DNA from: Gammaproteobacteria bacterium
GTDB taxonomy: Bacteria; Pseudomonadota; Gammaproteobacteria; Pseudomonadales; Halieaceae
NCBI GenBank assembly: GCA_030426545.1
Contig: JAUHYL010000002.1
Coordinates: 79,676-143,675, forward strand
Reading direction: 5' to 3'
DNA length: 64,000 bases
Shown here one piece after another: positions 43,159-51,980 of this stretch. The notes below the pieces were generated by a model. That model saw nothing but the letters and a program-made list of their open reading frames with translations, had not been told where the DNA came from and did not search any database. A program made the translations under genes and the position numbers. Numbering within the stretch: position 1 is the first letter of the stretch; each line of letters opens with the position of its first letter.

Positions 43159-44169
43159 TTATGCGTTGCGTACCTGTAATACGATCTTCCCCATATGCTC
43201 ACCCGACAGCATGTACTCCTGCGCATCTCCGGCGTCATCCAGGGCGAATGACCTGTCGACCACCGGGCGAATCGAGCCGGATTCAAGGTGAGGAAATACC
43301 TGCTTCAATATTTCCTGTTTCATCGCTGCTTTCTGCGCAAAGCTCTGCGCGCGCAGTGTTGAGCCTGTCATCGTGATCCGTTTCATCAATAGCGGCGCAA
43401 AGTTCACCTCCGCCTTGAACCCATTCATGTAGGCGATATTGACGATGCGCGCTTCCGGCGCCGCGATGTTGAGGTTCTTTTGTATGTAGTCGCCACCTAC
43501 CATGTCGAGAATGACGTTGATTTGTCCTGCGACCCCGGCGGCATCCAGTGCTTCCGCGAAATCTTCATCGCGGTAGTTAATCGCCAGCGTGGCGCCCAGT
43601 TCCTGCAGTCGGCGGCATTTGTCTGCCGAGCCCGCGGTCGTAAACACCGTGGCACCGAAGGCGTTTGCCAGCATCACGCCCATCGTGCCCATGCCGCTGG
43701 CACCACCGTGGATCAATACCTTTTCACCCGGTTGCAGCGCGCCGCGCTGGAACACGTTGTGCCAGATGGTAAACAGCGCTTCGGGTAGCGCGGCACCTTC
43801 TTCGTGGCTGAAGCCTGTTGGGAGCGGGAAGCACTGTCCCACTGGCGCCACGGCGAACTCGGCATAGCCCCCACCGTGCGTCAGCGCGCAGACCTGGTCG
43901 CCTTCCTGCCAGCCCTGTACATCGGCGCCGATCGCGACGACCTCACCGGAAACTTCCAGGCCCATGATTGGCGAGGCATCTTCAGGAGGCGGGTAGTGTC
44001 CCTTGCGCTGCAGCACATCGGCGCGATTGACGCCGGCGCTGTTAACGCGAATAAGTAATTCGACGGCTTTCGGATCTGGTATGGGTCCTGTTTGTATCGA
44101 CAGCGCCCGGGTATCGGGATCTATGTCGACGAACCGGTTCTCATTGGATGCGATAGCCGCGTTGCTCAT
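43159..44169 (-). CDS. NAD(P)H quinone oxidoreductase (PIG3/QOR-like MDR family)
   Basis: 336 aa medium-chain dehydrogenase/reductase without zinc. VNSAGVNRADVLQRKGHYPPPEDASPIMGLEVSGEVVAIG is the catalytic-domain start, LPEALFTIWHNVFQRGALQPGEKVLIHGGASGMGTMGVMLANAFGATVFTTAGS is the NADPH-binding Rossmann part, and MLDMVGGDYIQKNLNIAAPEARIVNIAYMNG-like strands follow. The NRADVLQR-G-YPPP pattern is typical of the PIG3/TP53I3 branch. It reduces quinones or related carbonyls. It has an AAGGAATCC ribosome site. Confidence 0.9.
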   Translation of the reverse strand: MSNAAIASNENRFVDIDPDTRALSIQTGPIPDPKAVELLIRVNSAGVNRADVLQRKGHYPPPEDASPIMGLEVSGEVVAIGADVQGWQEGDQVCALTHGGGYAEFAVAPVGQCFPLPTGFSHEEGAALPEALFTIWHNVFQRGALQPGEKVLIHGGASGMGTMGVMLANAFGATVFTTAGSADKCRRLQELGATLAINYRDEDFAEALDAAGVAGQINVILDMVGGDYIQKNLNIAAPEARIVNIAYMNGFKAEVNFAPLLMKRITMTGSTLRAQSFAQKAAMKQEILKQVFPHLESGSIRPVVDRSFALDDAGDAQEYMLSGEHMGKIVLQVRNA

Positions 44170-44454
44170 TAAGCAGGATTCCTTGTTGGTGGATTGCTGG
44201 CGCGAGGATGCTAGTGTATTTCATTGGTACTGAAAAGTCGGGTGGCCCGTGGCGGCGTAACCCGAGTGACGTGCATTCCGCCCGTCTATTTCACTCCAGG
44301 CCCATCAAGACTCTTCGTATCACGTTGTGCAGGCCGCACAAGTAGGTGACCTGTCGCCAGTGGCTTGCTACTTTATTGCGTACTGACTGAATGACATGGC
44401 CTGCGACGAGAGCACTCACTGAAACGTTTCCTCCTACTGTTTATTGCCCTGACC

Positions 44455-45978
44455 GTGATAGCGGGACTCGCGTATGTCTTTCTGTTTTCTGATGGACCCA
44501 GCGACCCGTTCGAAGAGACCTTCGCGCAGCATTGCATTGGCTGTCACTCGCTCGATACCGGGAGTGGGTTTGTCGATGCACCGCTGACGCACGGCGACTC
44601 GGTAGCCGCTATCAGCAAGAGCATTGCCCATGGCTTTCCGCAACAGGGTATGCCGGGCTTTGCGGAAACACTCGCGCCCGAGGATATACGTGCGCTTGCG
44701 ATCTACGTGGCCGAGCGCCGCGTGGACAGACTGTTTACTGACTTTAGAGTTGATGCACCGCTGACGATTCCCGAGGGTGTACTGTCAACAGCGCAGCACA
44801 CCTTCAAACTTGATGTCGTCACCGCAGGGCTGGATCCACTGCCTTTTTCAATACAGCCCCTGCCAGATGGCCGCATTCTGGTGACCGAGAAAATGCGCGG
44901 CCTGCGAATCGTCGAACCCGATGGCAGCGTGTCTGACCTGGTGTCCGGCACGCCGCGAGTGTATGACGACTACATTGAAGCCGTATTGGTATGGGGGCAT
45001 GGCTGGCTGCTCGATGTAGCACTGCATCCGGATTACGCGCGCAACGGCTGGATCTACCTGCACCACACACGGCGCTGCGAGGATTGCTGGATAGTGGCGC
45101 GCAGTTATAACCGCGTGGTGCGCGGGCGCATTCGCGACGGCCACTGGGTTGACGAGGAAGTGGTATGGGATCCGGGCCCGGAGTTTCATTCCATCGTACC
45201 TGACATAGGCGCGGGTGGCCGTCTCGCCTTTGACGATCAGGGCTACCTCTATATCAGCGTCGGCATCAAAGGCAGCAGCAATTTTGATGGTGTGCAGAAT
45301 CTGGAAAAGCCATGGGGCAAGATTCATCGCGTCTGGGCGGACGGCCGTGTGCCGACAGACAATCCCTTCGTCGGGACGCCCGGCGCCTATCCCACGATAT
45401 GGACATTCGGCCATCGCAGCCCACAGGGTCTGGAGTTCAATCACCGAACACAGAAACTGTGGTCTACAGAAATGGGCCCGCGCGGCGGCGATGAAATCAA
45501 TCTTCTGCTGCCGGGTCGCAACTACGGTTGGCCACTGTATTCCATGGGCCTGAACTATGACGGTGAGCCGGTAAATTATGGCGAGTGGTTGGACATCACC
45601 TTTGACCTCAACGACATAGAGCAGCCCGTGGTAGACCTCACGCCTGCTCCGGCGGTCTCCAGCTTCGTATTCTACGAGGGCGACGCATTCCCGCGGTGGC
45701 GGGGTCAGGCACTCGTGGGGAGTCTGAAGGCCTCCGAGCTCTATCGCGTGGTGTTCGACGAACAGGATCGCTTCGTCTCGTCTGAGGTGCTACTGAGCAA
45801 GCTCGCGCGAATACGCGATATTGAGGTCGGCTTCGACGGTGCCGTTTACCTGTTAGTGGAGCACGCCGAGGGTGGGCAGATTCTGCGGCTCTCGCCGGTG
45901 GCACCGGAGCAGGCTGACACAAGGCCCGTTGCTGCGCCTCAGTCGCCGCGATATTCCGCGCTACCCGGTGCGCGGTAA
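44455..45978 (+). CDS. cytochrome c/PQQ-type aldose sugar dehydrogenase fusion
   Basis: 507 aa from GTG 44455. The N-terminal membrane segment is followed by a c-type haem domain (CIGCHSLDTG, Cys27, Cys30, His31; Met ligand probably in GMPGFAETL). A six-bladed beta-propeller of the sorbosone/aldose sugar dehydrogenase family comes next: PFSIQPLPDGRILVTEKMRGLRIVEPDG, GWLLDVALHPDYARNGWIYLHHT, GAGGRLAFDDQGYLYISVGIKGS, WTFGHRSPQGLEF, TEMGPRGGDEINLLLPGRNYGWP. It would oxidise sugars with PQQ and pass electrons to its own haem. The hydrophobic core continues upstream in frame to a CTG at 44419 (LKRFLLLFIALT), so the true start may be there. It overlaps the end of the convergent SDR gene by 40 nt. 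Confidence 0.85.
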   Translation: MIAGLAYVFLFSDGPSDPFEETFAQHCIGCHSLDTGSGFVDAPLTHGDSVAAISKSIAHGFPQQGMPGFAETLAPEDIRALAIYVAERRVDRLFTDFRVDAPLTIPEGVLSTAQHTFKLDVVTAGLDPLPFSIQPLPDGRILVTEKMRGLRIVEPDGSVSDLVSGTPRVYDDYIEAVLVWGHGWLLDVALHPDYARNGWIYLHHTRRCEDCWIVARSYNRVVRGRIRDGHWVDEEVVWDPGPEFHSIVPDIGAGGRLAFDDQGYLYISVGIKGSSNFDGVQNLEKPWGKIHRVWADGRVPTDNPFVGTPGAYPTIWTFGHRSPQGLEFNHRTQKLWSTEMGPRGGDEINLLLPGRNYGWPLYSMGLNYDGEPVNYGEWLDITFDLNDIEQPVVDLTPAPAVSSFVFYEGDAFPRWRGQALVGSLKASELYRVVFDEQDRFVSSEVLLSKLARIRDIEVGFDGAVYLLVEHAEGGQILRLSPVAPEQADTRPVAAPQSPRYSALPGAR

Positions 45979-46823
45979 CGATCCAGCGGGCTGCGCTTTG
46001 TATCACTGCCATAGTAGTGCCCGTTGCCGCTGAGTTGGCCAAACAACAGGTGAACAATCGCGGTGGTGCCCTGTTGCGGTGGTGCCATGCCGAGTTCAGA
46101 CGGTGCTACACCGCGTGCTTCCGCGACCGGCCGGGTCAGGTCGGTTTCGATAAAACCCGGTGTGCAGGCATTGATCCCGAATTCTGGGTGTTGTCGCGCA
46201 AGCACCAGCGTGTAGAGACTGACGCAGGCCTTGCTAAACCCGTAGGGATTAAATTCGTTGATTCCCAGCGCCTGCAAACGCCGGCTGTCCTCGCCGGCGG
46301 ATGCCACTGCGTCAATCAATTCCTGGATGTCGGGCCATTCAAGCGACGCGTCCTGAAAAAACGCCCTGCGCTCTGGCGCACAGCCGCTGACAAAGTTGGG
46401 TGCGGCCGCGGAGGAGACATTCACTATTCTGCCGCCCTCAGCCAGCAGGGGTAACAAAGCGTCACACACGCGCTTCACCCCGAGCGTGTTTACATTGACC
46501 GTGGCCTGCAAATCGTCTGACTCAAAACCGATACCGGCATTGTTGACGATGCCGAAAAGCGGAGTCGTTTCCGCTGCGAAGCGCGCTGCGATACTCGCGC
46601 GTGCAGCGTGAACCGACGTTGAATCCGCAACATCGAGCTCCAGCATTTCGGCGCGCGCTGCCCACTCGGTATTGCGTGCCGCGATTTCCGCCAGTGCCGC
46701 CTGCCCGCGCCCTGCGTCGCGCGAGCACAACAGGACAGCGACGTCCGGTCGTTGTTCGAGTAAGGCGATCGCGGTGGCGAATCCAATGCCCTTGTTGGCG
46801 CCGGTGATAAGAATACGCTTCAT
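45939..46823 (-). CDS. short-chain dehydrogenase (carbonyl reductase-like)
   Basis: 294 aa. Cofactor motif GANKGIGFATAIALLEQ (about 8-24), NNAGIGF, the IVNVSSAAA strand with catalytic Ser, then an insertion of about 45 residues before YGFSKACVSLYTLVLA (catalytic Tyr and Lys). The insertion and the ANKGIG motif are typical of the eukaryote-like carbonyl reductase/SDR20-21 group. It starts immediately after the TPR gene stop with no gap, so it is probably co-transcribed with it. Its 3' end overlaps the sugar dehydrogenase gene. Confidence 0.85.
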   Translation of the reverse strand: MKRILITGANKGIGFATAIALLEQRPDVAVLLCSRDAGRGQAALAEIAARNTEWAARAEMLELDVADSTSVHAARASIAARFAAETTPLFGIVNNAGIGFESDDLQATVNVNTLGVKRVCDALLPLLAEGGRIVNVSSAAAPNFVSGCAPERRAFFQDASLEWPDIQELIDAVASAGEDSRRLQALGINEFNPYGFSKACVSLYTLVLARQHPEFGINACTPGFIETDLTRPVAEARGVAPSELGMAPPQQGTTAIVHLLFGQLSGNGHYYGSDTKRSPLDRYRAPGSAEYRGD

Positions 46824-48491
46824 TTAACTGTCGCTCCCTGCGAGTAGCGCCTGGTATTGCCGAGTCGCCTCCGGGTGGCCAAGCTCGCTGGCCTTTTTCA
46901 GATCCTGCAATGAGGCTTCCCTGTCGCCCAGGTGATGATAGGTGCCTGCGCGCTCGAAGTAAGCCTCCTGATCGGATGGCTGCAGGCTAATGTATGCGTT
47001 CCAGTACTGAACGATCTCTCCCCAATCTCTCGATCGAGTGAGTATCCTGTCGAGTAAAAGATGACTGTTGAAGTCTGACGGCTCGATATCTATGCAACGC
47101 TTTAGTTCATCCAGTGCGGCGGCGTATTCACCCACCTTATTCAGCGTCCACGCGCGGCCATAGCGGAATTTCAATTCACCAGGTTTCAGTTCGATTGCCC
47201 TGGCATACTGTTGCAGGGCGCTCTGGTATTCGCGACTTTTACCGAATTCGGTACCTTGTCGGTAGAAGCGGTTGGCTATTCTTCTCAGGTTTTCCGCTGC
47301 AACGTCATCCAGCGGATTCAGCAATTGTGCTTGCCGACAGTCCCGAACCGCAGCGTCCAGGTCATCGAGTTTCATTTGAGTGATGCAGCGCAGTCGAAGC
47401 GCATCTGCTTTCTCAGGGTCTCCCAGTATTGACTGATTGATATAGGCAAGCGCTTCGGTGTAATTCTCCTGTTCGTAGCTGTTGCGCGCTCGCTGTCTCA
47501 ACACCTCAGGATTGGGGCCGTACTGCAGTGCGCTGGCGTACAGGCTGTCGGCTCGCTTGTAGGCATCCATACGCGTGGCCATGAACGCCCTGTCTGCATC
47601 TACCAAACCCTGCAGCCAACGGATTTTTGGATTCAGTGATATCTTGTCTTGGGAGAGGCTGGCGAACTGCGACATGGCCGCATAACTGCCACCCCAGCGC
47701 GGGTAAAGAGCATGCATGAAATGCGCGCGAATCACGTAGCTACCGGGATATTCGGTGAGCGCATGATCCAGAGTCTTCCCCAAGGATTGTAGAGACGAAG
47801 AGTCCTTCTGTGTCTTCCAGATGCCAATCTGCAAATAGGTGGGTATCGCAGTTGGCGGGTTGTATTGCGCTGCCTGTTCCAGATAGCTTTGTGCTTGTTC
47901 AAAATGCGCGCGCATTGCGGTGAACTGCTGTTCTTCGGTTTCGCTACTCCAGGCACCGCCACGTGCCAGCCAGCCATGGTTGTACGCATGCATCGCTAGT
48001 GCGAGGTACGGCTGGTATGTGTCCGGCGTGCTGTTGCGCCAGCGCTGCAAACGAGTCTTCTGCTCGGCAGTGGGAAGCCCGAGAGCGAGGTACGCATCGA
48101 ACAGGTTGGCTTCATTTGCGCCATTGGTTTTCGCCTCGCTTTCGAACCGTTGTAGTTGTTTGTTGATTGCGCTGAATTTTCCTCCCGTCAGCAGGGCGCG
48201 CGTGCTGATGGTAACACCGGTTTGAAGCTCACTGTTTTGGTTGTCGATGGGCTCCAGCACCTGTGAATGCTGGGTAGTCGAAGTTATATCGGCAAGTTTA
48301 GTCTGCTCTGGAGGGTCTGATACGGACGCTGCAGCTTGAATACCCTGTTCTGATCCGCAGGGACGATCGGTGAAAAGCGGTTTTCCGTACTCGCCGGTAC
48401 ACTTGTAAATCTGCGCAGACGCCGTAGCGCTGCCCAGCAGTGCCAGGGTGACGACGAGTACCACCTGGGCTGACCAGCATCCTGTTCCCAA
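46824..48491 (-). CDS. DUF4124/DUF4034 TPR-containing secreted protein
   Basis: 555 aa from a TTG preceded by GAGGAGG five nt upstream. The signal peptide (VVLVVTLALLGSATASA) is followed by a small Cys pair region IYKCTGEYGKPLFTDRPCG of the DUF4124 type. A DUF4034-like domain (YQPYLALAMHAYNHGWLARGGAWSSET) comes next. The C-terminal half has TPR-type helix pairs, for instance AVRDCRQAQLLNPLDDVAAENLRRIANRFYRQGTEFGKSREYQSALQQYARAIELKPGELKFRYGRAWTLNKVGEYAAALDELKRCIDIEP. It probably scaffolds protein contacts in the periplasm. Function unknown. Confidence 0.8.
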   Translation of the reverse strand: MGTGCWSAQVVLVVTLALLGSATASAQIYKCTGEYGKPLFTDRPCGSEQGIQAAASVSDPPEQTKLADITSTTQHSQVLEPIDNQNSELQTGVTISTRALLTGGKFSAINKQLQRFESEAKTNGANEANLFDAYLALGLPTAEQKTRLQRWRNSTPDTYQPYLALAMHAYNHGWLARGGAWSSETEEQQFTAMRAHFEQAQSYLEQAAQYNPPTAIPTYLQIGIWKTQKDSSSLQSLGKTLDHALTEYPGSYVIRAHFMHALYPRWGGSYAAMSQFASLSQDKISLNPKIRWLQGLVDADRAFMATRMDAYKRADSLYASALQYGPNPEVLRQRARNSYEQENYTEALAYINQSILGDPEKADALRLRCITQMKLDDLDAAVRDCRQAQLLNPLDDVAAENLRRIANRFYRQGTEFGKSREYQSALQQYARAIELKPGELKFRYGRAWTLNKVGEYAAALDELKRCIDIEPSDFNSHLLLDRILTRSRDWGEIVQYWNAYISLQPSDQEAYFERAGTYHHLGDREASLQDLKKASELGHPEATRQYQALLAGSDS

Positions 48492-48581
48492 TGGGGCCTC
48501 CTCTGGTTGGTGTTCCGCCTACAATAGCAGTTGCTTGTCTAGTTTATCGAGGCGGCGCGCACTTTGCATGGCAGCTTCCCC

Positions 48582-49739
48582 TTATTCTTCGGACAGTTGG
48601 TGTACCGAGCCATTTTCCAACCGAGCCTGGATTTCCTTCTCGTTGAATCCGAATTCGCGCATGACGTCCTCAGAATTTTCGCCGATTCTGGCGGCGTGAT
48701 ACTGTACTTCGCCCGGTGTGCGACTGAAGCGCGGTGCCGGCGCGGGCTGCCAGACTTCGCCATCATCGAGAAACGTCTGCCGTGCCTGGTGATGGGGGTG
48801 ATGACGCACTTCCGCCATGGACAGTACGGGCGCGTAACAAACATCTGCGCCGGCAAAGATCTCATCCCACTCGTCGCGGGTTTTTCGTTGGATAATGTCG
48901 GCTAACTGTTTCTTCATCGCCGGCCAATTTTCCATGTCGAACTGGTTTTCAAAGTGCACCGCGTCTTCGCCGAGTTTGTCGAGGAGTGCCTGGTAGAACT
49001 GCCCTTCTATTGAGCCGAGCGAGATGTACTGGCCATCGGCGGTCTCGTAGGTGTTGTAGAAATGTGAGCCGCCATCGAGCAGATTGGTACCGCGTTCATC
49101 GCTCCAGAACCCCACCTGGCTGGCGCCAAAGGTGCTGGCCATGAGCGCAGCGGCGCCGTCGATCATGGCGGCGTCTACCACCTGGCCCTTGCCTGAGTGC
49201 TTTGCTTCCAGCAGCGCGCACACCATGCCGAACGCCAGCAGCAGCCCGCCGCCGCCGAAGTCACCGACGAGGTTGAGTGGAATCGCCGGCTTCTCTCCCG
49301 CGTGTCCGATGCCGTGCAAAGCGCCCGCCAGTGCAATGTAGTTGATGTCGTGTCCCGCCTCCGCGGCCATCGGTCCCTCCTGGCCCCAGCCGGTCATGCG
49401 GCCGTAGACCAGTTTCGGGTTGCGCTGCAGGCAGACATCGGGCCCCAGTCCCAGCCGCTCCATCACACCCGGACGATTGCCTTCCAGCAGTCCGTCGGAC
49501 TGCTCGAGCAGTCGGAGAACCGTATCCACGCCGTCCGCTGCTTTCAGATTCACGCTGATGCAGCGTTTGTTGCGGTTGAGGAAATCCAGCTTCACGTTGT
49601 CGGCCGCGGCGAACATCGACCCCCCCGGACGCTCAACGCGTATGATGTCGGCCCCCATATCGGCCAGCATCATCGCGGCGAAGGGGCCTGGTCCCAGCCC
49701 GGCGATTTCAATCAGGGTAATGCCTTGCAGTGGTCCCAT
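48582..49739 (-). CDS. alpha-methylacyl-CoA racemase (CoA-transferase III family)
   Basis: 385 aa. The fold is that of the CaiB/BaiF family (MGPLQGITLIEIAGLGPGPFAAMMLADMGADIIRVERPGG). The racemase catalytic pair, His126 and Asp156 of the mycobacterial enzyme, is preserved as His130 in EAGHDINYIALAGALHGIG and Asp160 in NLVGDFGGGGLLLAFG, with the same 30-residue spacing. It epimerises 2-methylacyl-CoA thioesters, needed for beta-oxidation of steroid side chains and branched fatty acids. It lies downstream of TetR on the same strand, 134 nt away, next to the Rieske oxygenase cluster. Confidence 0.88.
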   Translation of the reverse strand: MGPLQGITLIEIAGLGPGPFAAMMLADMGADIIRVERPGGSMFAAADNVKLDFLNRNKRCISVNLKAADGVDTVLRLLEQSDGLLEGNRPGVMERLGLGPDVCLQRNPKLVYGRMTGWGQEGPMAAEAGHDINYIALAGALHGIGHAGEKPAIPLNLVGDFGGGGLLLAFGMVCALLEAKHSGKGQVVDAAMIDGAAALMASTFGASQVGFWSDERGTNLLDGGSHFYNTYETADGQYISLGSIEGQFYQALLDKLGEDAVHFENQFDMENWPAMKKQLADIIQRKTRDEWDEIFAGADVCYAPVLSMAEVRHHPHHQARQTFLDDGEVWQPAPAPRFSRTPGEVQYHAARIGENSEDVMREFGFNEKEIQARLENGSVHQLSEE

Positions 49740-49873
49740 CGCGGGTGCTCCGGTTCGGTGTGTGGCGGCCTGTCGCGTCGTTTCGCTATTGTCCTGTTTT
49801 AAACTGGCACGGCGGGTGTACAGACGTCACGGGAATTTGGCCTGCGCCCACGGCCGTCAATGCGATTGGAACG

Positions 49874-50491
49874 TCAGTCTGCGCAGATAAGATGTTCGAA
49901 GACTATACGTGCCTCTTCGAGTTTGGCGAAGATCGGAAAGCGGCTGTCCAGTGCCCAGCTGGTGGTGAGCGTGTTCAGGGTGCCCACCACAACGTAGCCG
50001 AGAATCTCCGCCGAGAACTCGGTTTTCACATCACCGAGCTGTGCGCCGGCATCGATTAACCGTTTAAAACTGTCGATTGCCGTAACGCCCAGTTCCTGTT
50101 GCTGCTCTTTGTCTTCGGCGAGCACGGTCGGGCCCATGGCGATGAGCTGGCGATCGATATCGTTCATCGCAGCGAAGTTGGACTCAATATAGTCAACCAT
50201 GCCTTCGAGGCGCGCCCGCGTGGTGGGGTGGTTGGCCATCAGCTCGCGCAACATCGGCTCCATGCGGGCATAAACCCGCGAGATTCCGAGCCCGCCCAGC
50301 AGGGCATGTTTATTGGGGAAGTGGCCGTAGAACGTGCGCCGCGCGACATCCGCCTGCACACAAATCTGCTCGATGCTGGTGTCCTCGATGCCCTGGCGCT
50401 GGAACAGGGTGTAGGCCGCTTCCTCGATACGGGAGCGGATCTCCTGTTTACGCTTTTCCCGGCGCCCGATTGGCGCCGCAGCCTCGCCCAT
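49874..50491 (-). CDS. TetR-family transcriptional regulator
   Basis: 205 aa. The N-terminal HTH is KQEIRSRIEEAAYTLFQRQGIEDTSIEQICVQADVARRTFYGHFPNKHALLGGLG (about 14-68), followed by a variable all-helical ligand domain. It is divergent from the amidohydrolase/Rieske genes, and a strong palindrome lies in the shared 182-nt gap. It is therefore probably the local repressor. The ligand is not evident. Confidence 0.9.
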   Translation of the reverse strand: MGEAAAPIGRREKRKQEIRSRIEEAAYTLFQRQGIEDTSIEQICVQADVARRTFYGHFPNKHALLGGLGISRVYARMEPMLRELMANHPTTRARLEGMVDYIESNFAAMNDIDRQLIAMGPTVLAEDKEQQQELGVTAIDSFKRLIDAGAQLGDVKTEFSAEILGYVVVGTLNTLTTSWALDSRFPIFAKLEEARIVFEHLICAD

Positions 50492-50536
50492 GAAAATTCC
50501 GTAATGACGGTTGCAATCTGATTTTCATTAAACTAT

Positions 50537-50568
50537 TTTGTATACAAATGTGCAAGTTTGCTCATTTG
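50537..50568. promoter_or_regulatory. candidate TetR operator
   Basis: Two overlapping palindromes occur between the divergent TetR and amidohydrolase genes. A perfect 12-mer TTTGTATACAAA lies at 50537-50548, and a 24-nt dyad spans 50545-50568, where CAAATG-T-GCAA pairs with TTGC-T-CATTTG. The second is symmetrical at 10 of 12 positions. Both lie 46-77 nt upstream of the TetR start, a usual operator position. Confidence 0.5.
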
Positions 50569-50673
50569 GATAGCTTGAAATTGGGTACAGATTCTTACTG
50601 CAGCGCCGGAATGAGGCGTTGAAGAGGGGGTCAGTCCCATTATCTGTCGTTTTTTGAGAGCCGGGATCACCAG

Positions 50674-51888
50674 ATGTCTGAACCAGTAATTGTCGTATCC
50701 ACTGACTGCCACGCCGGTCTGCCCATCGCGGATTACAGACCCTACGTGGATTCCAAGTACCACGAGATGCTGGACATGGCGGTGCCCATCACGATCGACA
50801 TGATGGACAAGTCAGAGAAGATGTTCCTGATCAAGGAGATCAACGATGCCTGGCGCGCCCCGATACAACAGCAATTGACTGGCGCCTGGGATTACCGCGA
50901 GCGCGTCAATATGCTCGCTGGCGACGGCATCGCGGCGGAGATTATTTTCCCGGACGGCATCACTGAGAAGAACACGCCGCCATTCGGTGCCGGGCTGGGT
51001 CTCTCGCCCAAGGATATGGTGCCGGAACTGCAGTGGGCAGGCGCCATGGCGCACAATCGCTGGTTGGCGGAACTGTGTGCCAACGATCCTGCGCGCCATA
51101 TCGGCGTGGCCTCCATTCCACTGTTGTGGGACGTGGATCAGGCGGTGGACGCGGTGCGCTGGTGCGTAGATAACGGGCTGACATCCGTCATGATTCCAAC
51201 GCTGTGGTACGAGCAGGACGCCTACCACCATGTGAAGTACGACCCCTTCTGGGAAATCTGTGAAGACCTGGGCGTCATCGTGCACTTCCACTCAGGCCCC
51301 GCGCCCCACAGCGAGTACTTCGGCAAGTCCTTTCCCGAAGAAGACAACCGCGATTCATTGCCTGGCGCGATGGGAATTTATGTGTCGGAAGTGATGTGGT
51401 GGCTGTACCGCCCGCTGACCTTCATGATCTGGGGCGGGGTGTTCGAGCGCTTCCCCAAACTCAGGGCGATGATCGTCGAAGGCGGCACGATGTTTATGTT
51501 GCCGCCGTGGTTGCGACTCATGGACTTCCAGTACAACGAGGGTGACATCTCAGCGAAGCTTGGGAATTTCAAGGGTCACCTGTCCATGCAGCCCTCGGAC
51601 TACTTCCGCCGCAACGTCGGTATTGGCGCTTCCTGTGTGCGTCGCGCCGATATTGAAATGCGCGACCAGATCGGCCTCGATAGCATCATGTGGGGCAGCG
51701 ACTTCCCGCATCCCGAGGGAACCTGGCCTAACACGGCCAATTACTTCGCGGAAACGTTCAGCGGCATTCCCGAGGCGGACGGCCGCAAAATACTCGGCGA
51801 AAATGCCATCGATTTTTACGGCCTGGATCGCGCGAAGTTGCTCGCGGTCGCCGAGGAAATCGGCCCGGACGCCTCGCTCTTTCAGTAG
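50674..51888 (+). CDS. amidohydrolase-family protein (ACMSD/decarboxylase-like)
   Basis: 404 aa TIM-barrel metal enzyme. VVSTDCHAG (first metal site, Asp-x-His in place of Glu-x-Glu), YRERVNMLAGDGIAAEIIFPDG, GVASIPLLWDVDQAVDAVRWCVDNGLTSVMIPT, GVIVHFHSGPAPHSEYF (metal His), and IMWGSDFPHPEGTWPNT (conserved Asp) match the amidohydrolase 2 family. That family includes 2-amino-3-carboxymuconate semialdehyde decarboxylase and related non-oxidative decarboxylases and hydrolases. Such proteins are often encoded beside Rieske oxygenases and SDRs in terpenoid, steroid or aromatic catabolism. First gene of the TetR-controlled run; the substrate is unknown. Confidence 0.85.
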   Translation: MSEPVIVVSTDCHAGLPIADYRPYVDSKYHEMLDMAVPITIDMMDKSEKMFLIKEINDAWRAPIQQQLTGAWDYRERVNMLAGDGIAAEIIFPDGITEKNTPPFGAGLGLSPKDMVPELQWAGAMAHNRWLAELCANDPARHIGVASIPLLWDVDQAVDAVRWCVDNGLTSVMIPTLWYEQDAYHHVKYDPFWEICEDLGVIVHFHSGPAPHSEYFGKSFPEEDNRDSLPGAMGIYVSEVMWWLYRPLTFMIWGGVFERFPKLRAMIVEGGTMFMLPPWLRLMDFQYNEGDISAKLGNFKGHLSMQPSDYFRRNVGIGASCVRRADIEMRDQIGLDSIMWGSDFPHPEGTWPNTANYFAETFSGIPEADGRKILGENAIDFYGLDRAKLLAVAEEIGPDASLFQ

Positions 51889-51980
51889 CCAGGGAATGGG
51901 TGTGAGAAAGACGCGTTTTTATGCGACTCACCGCAGTTAATAACCTATAGATATCTACAGCAACGATTTGGAGAAGTAAC

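Noticed and set aside
43080..43376. Plus-strand open frame of 98 codons in the gap after the quinone oxidoreductase
   Set aside because: Most of it is antisense to the 3' end of the quinone oxidoreductase gene, and it has no domain.
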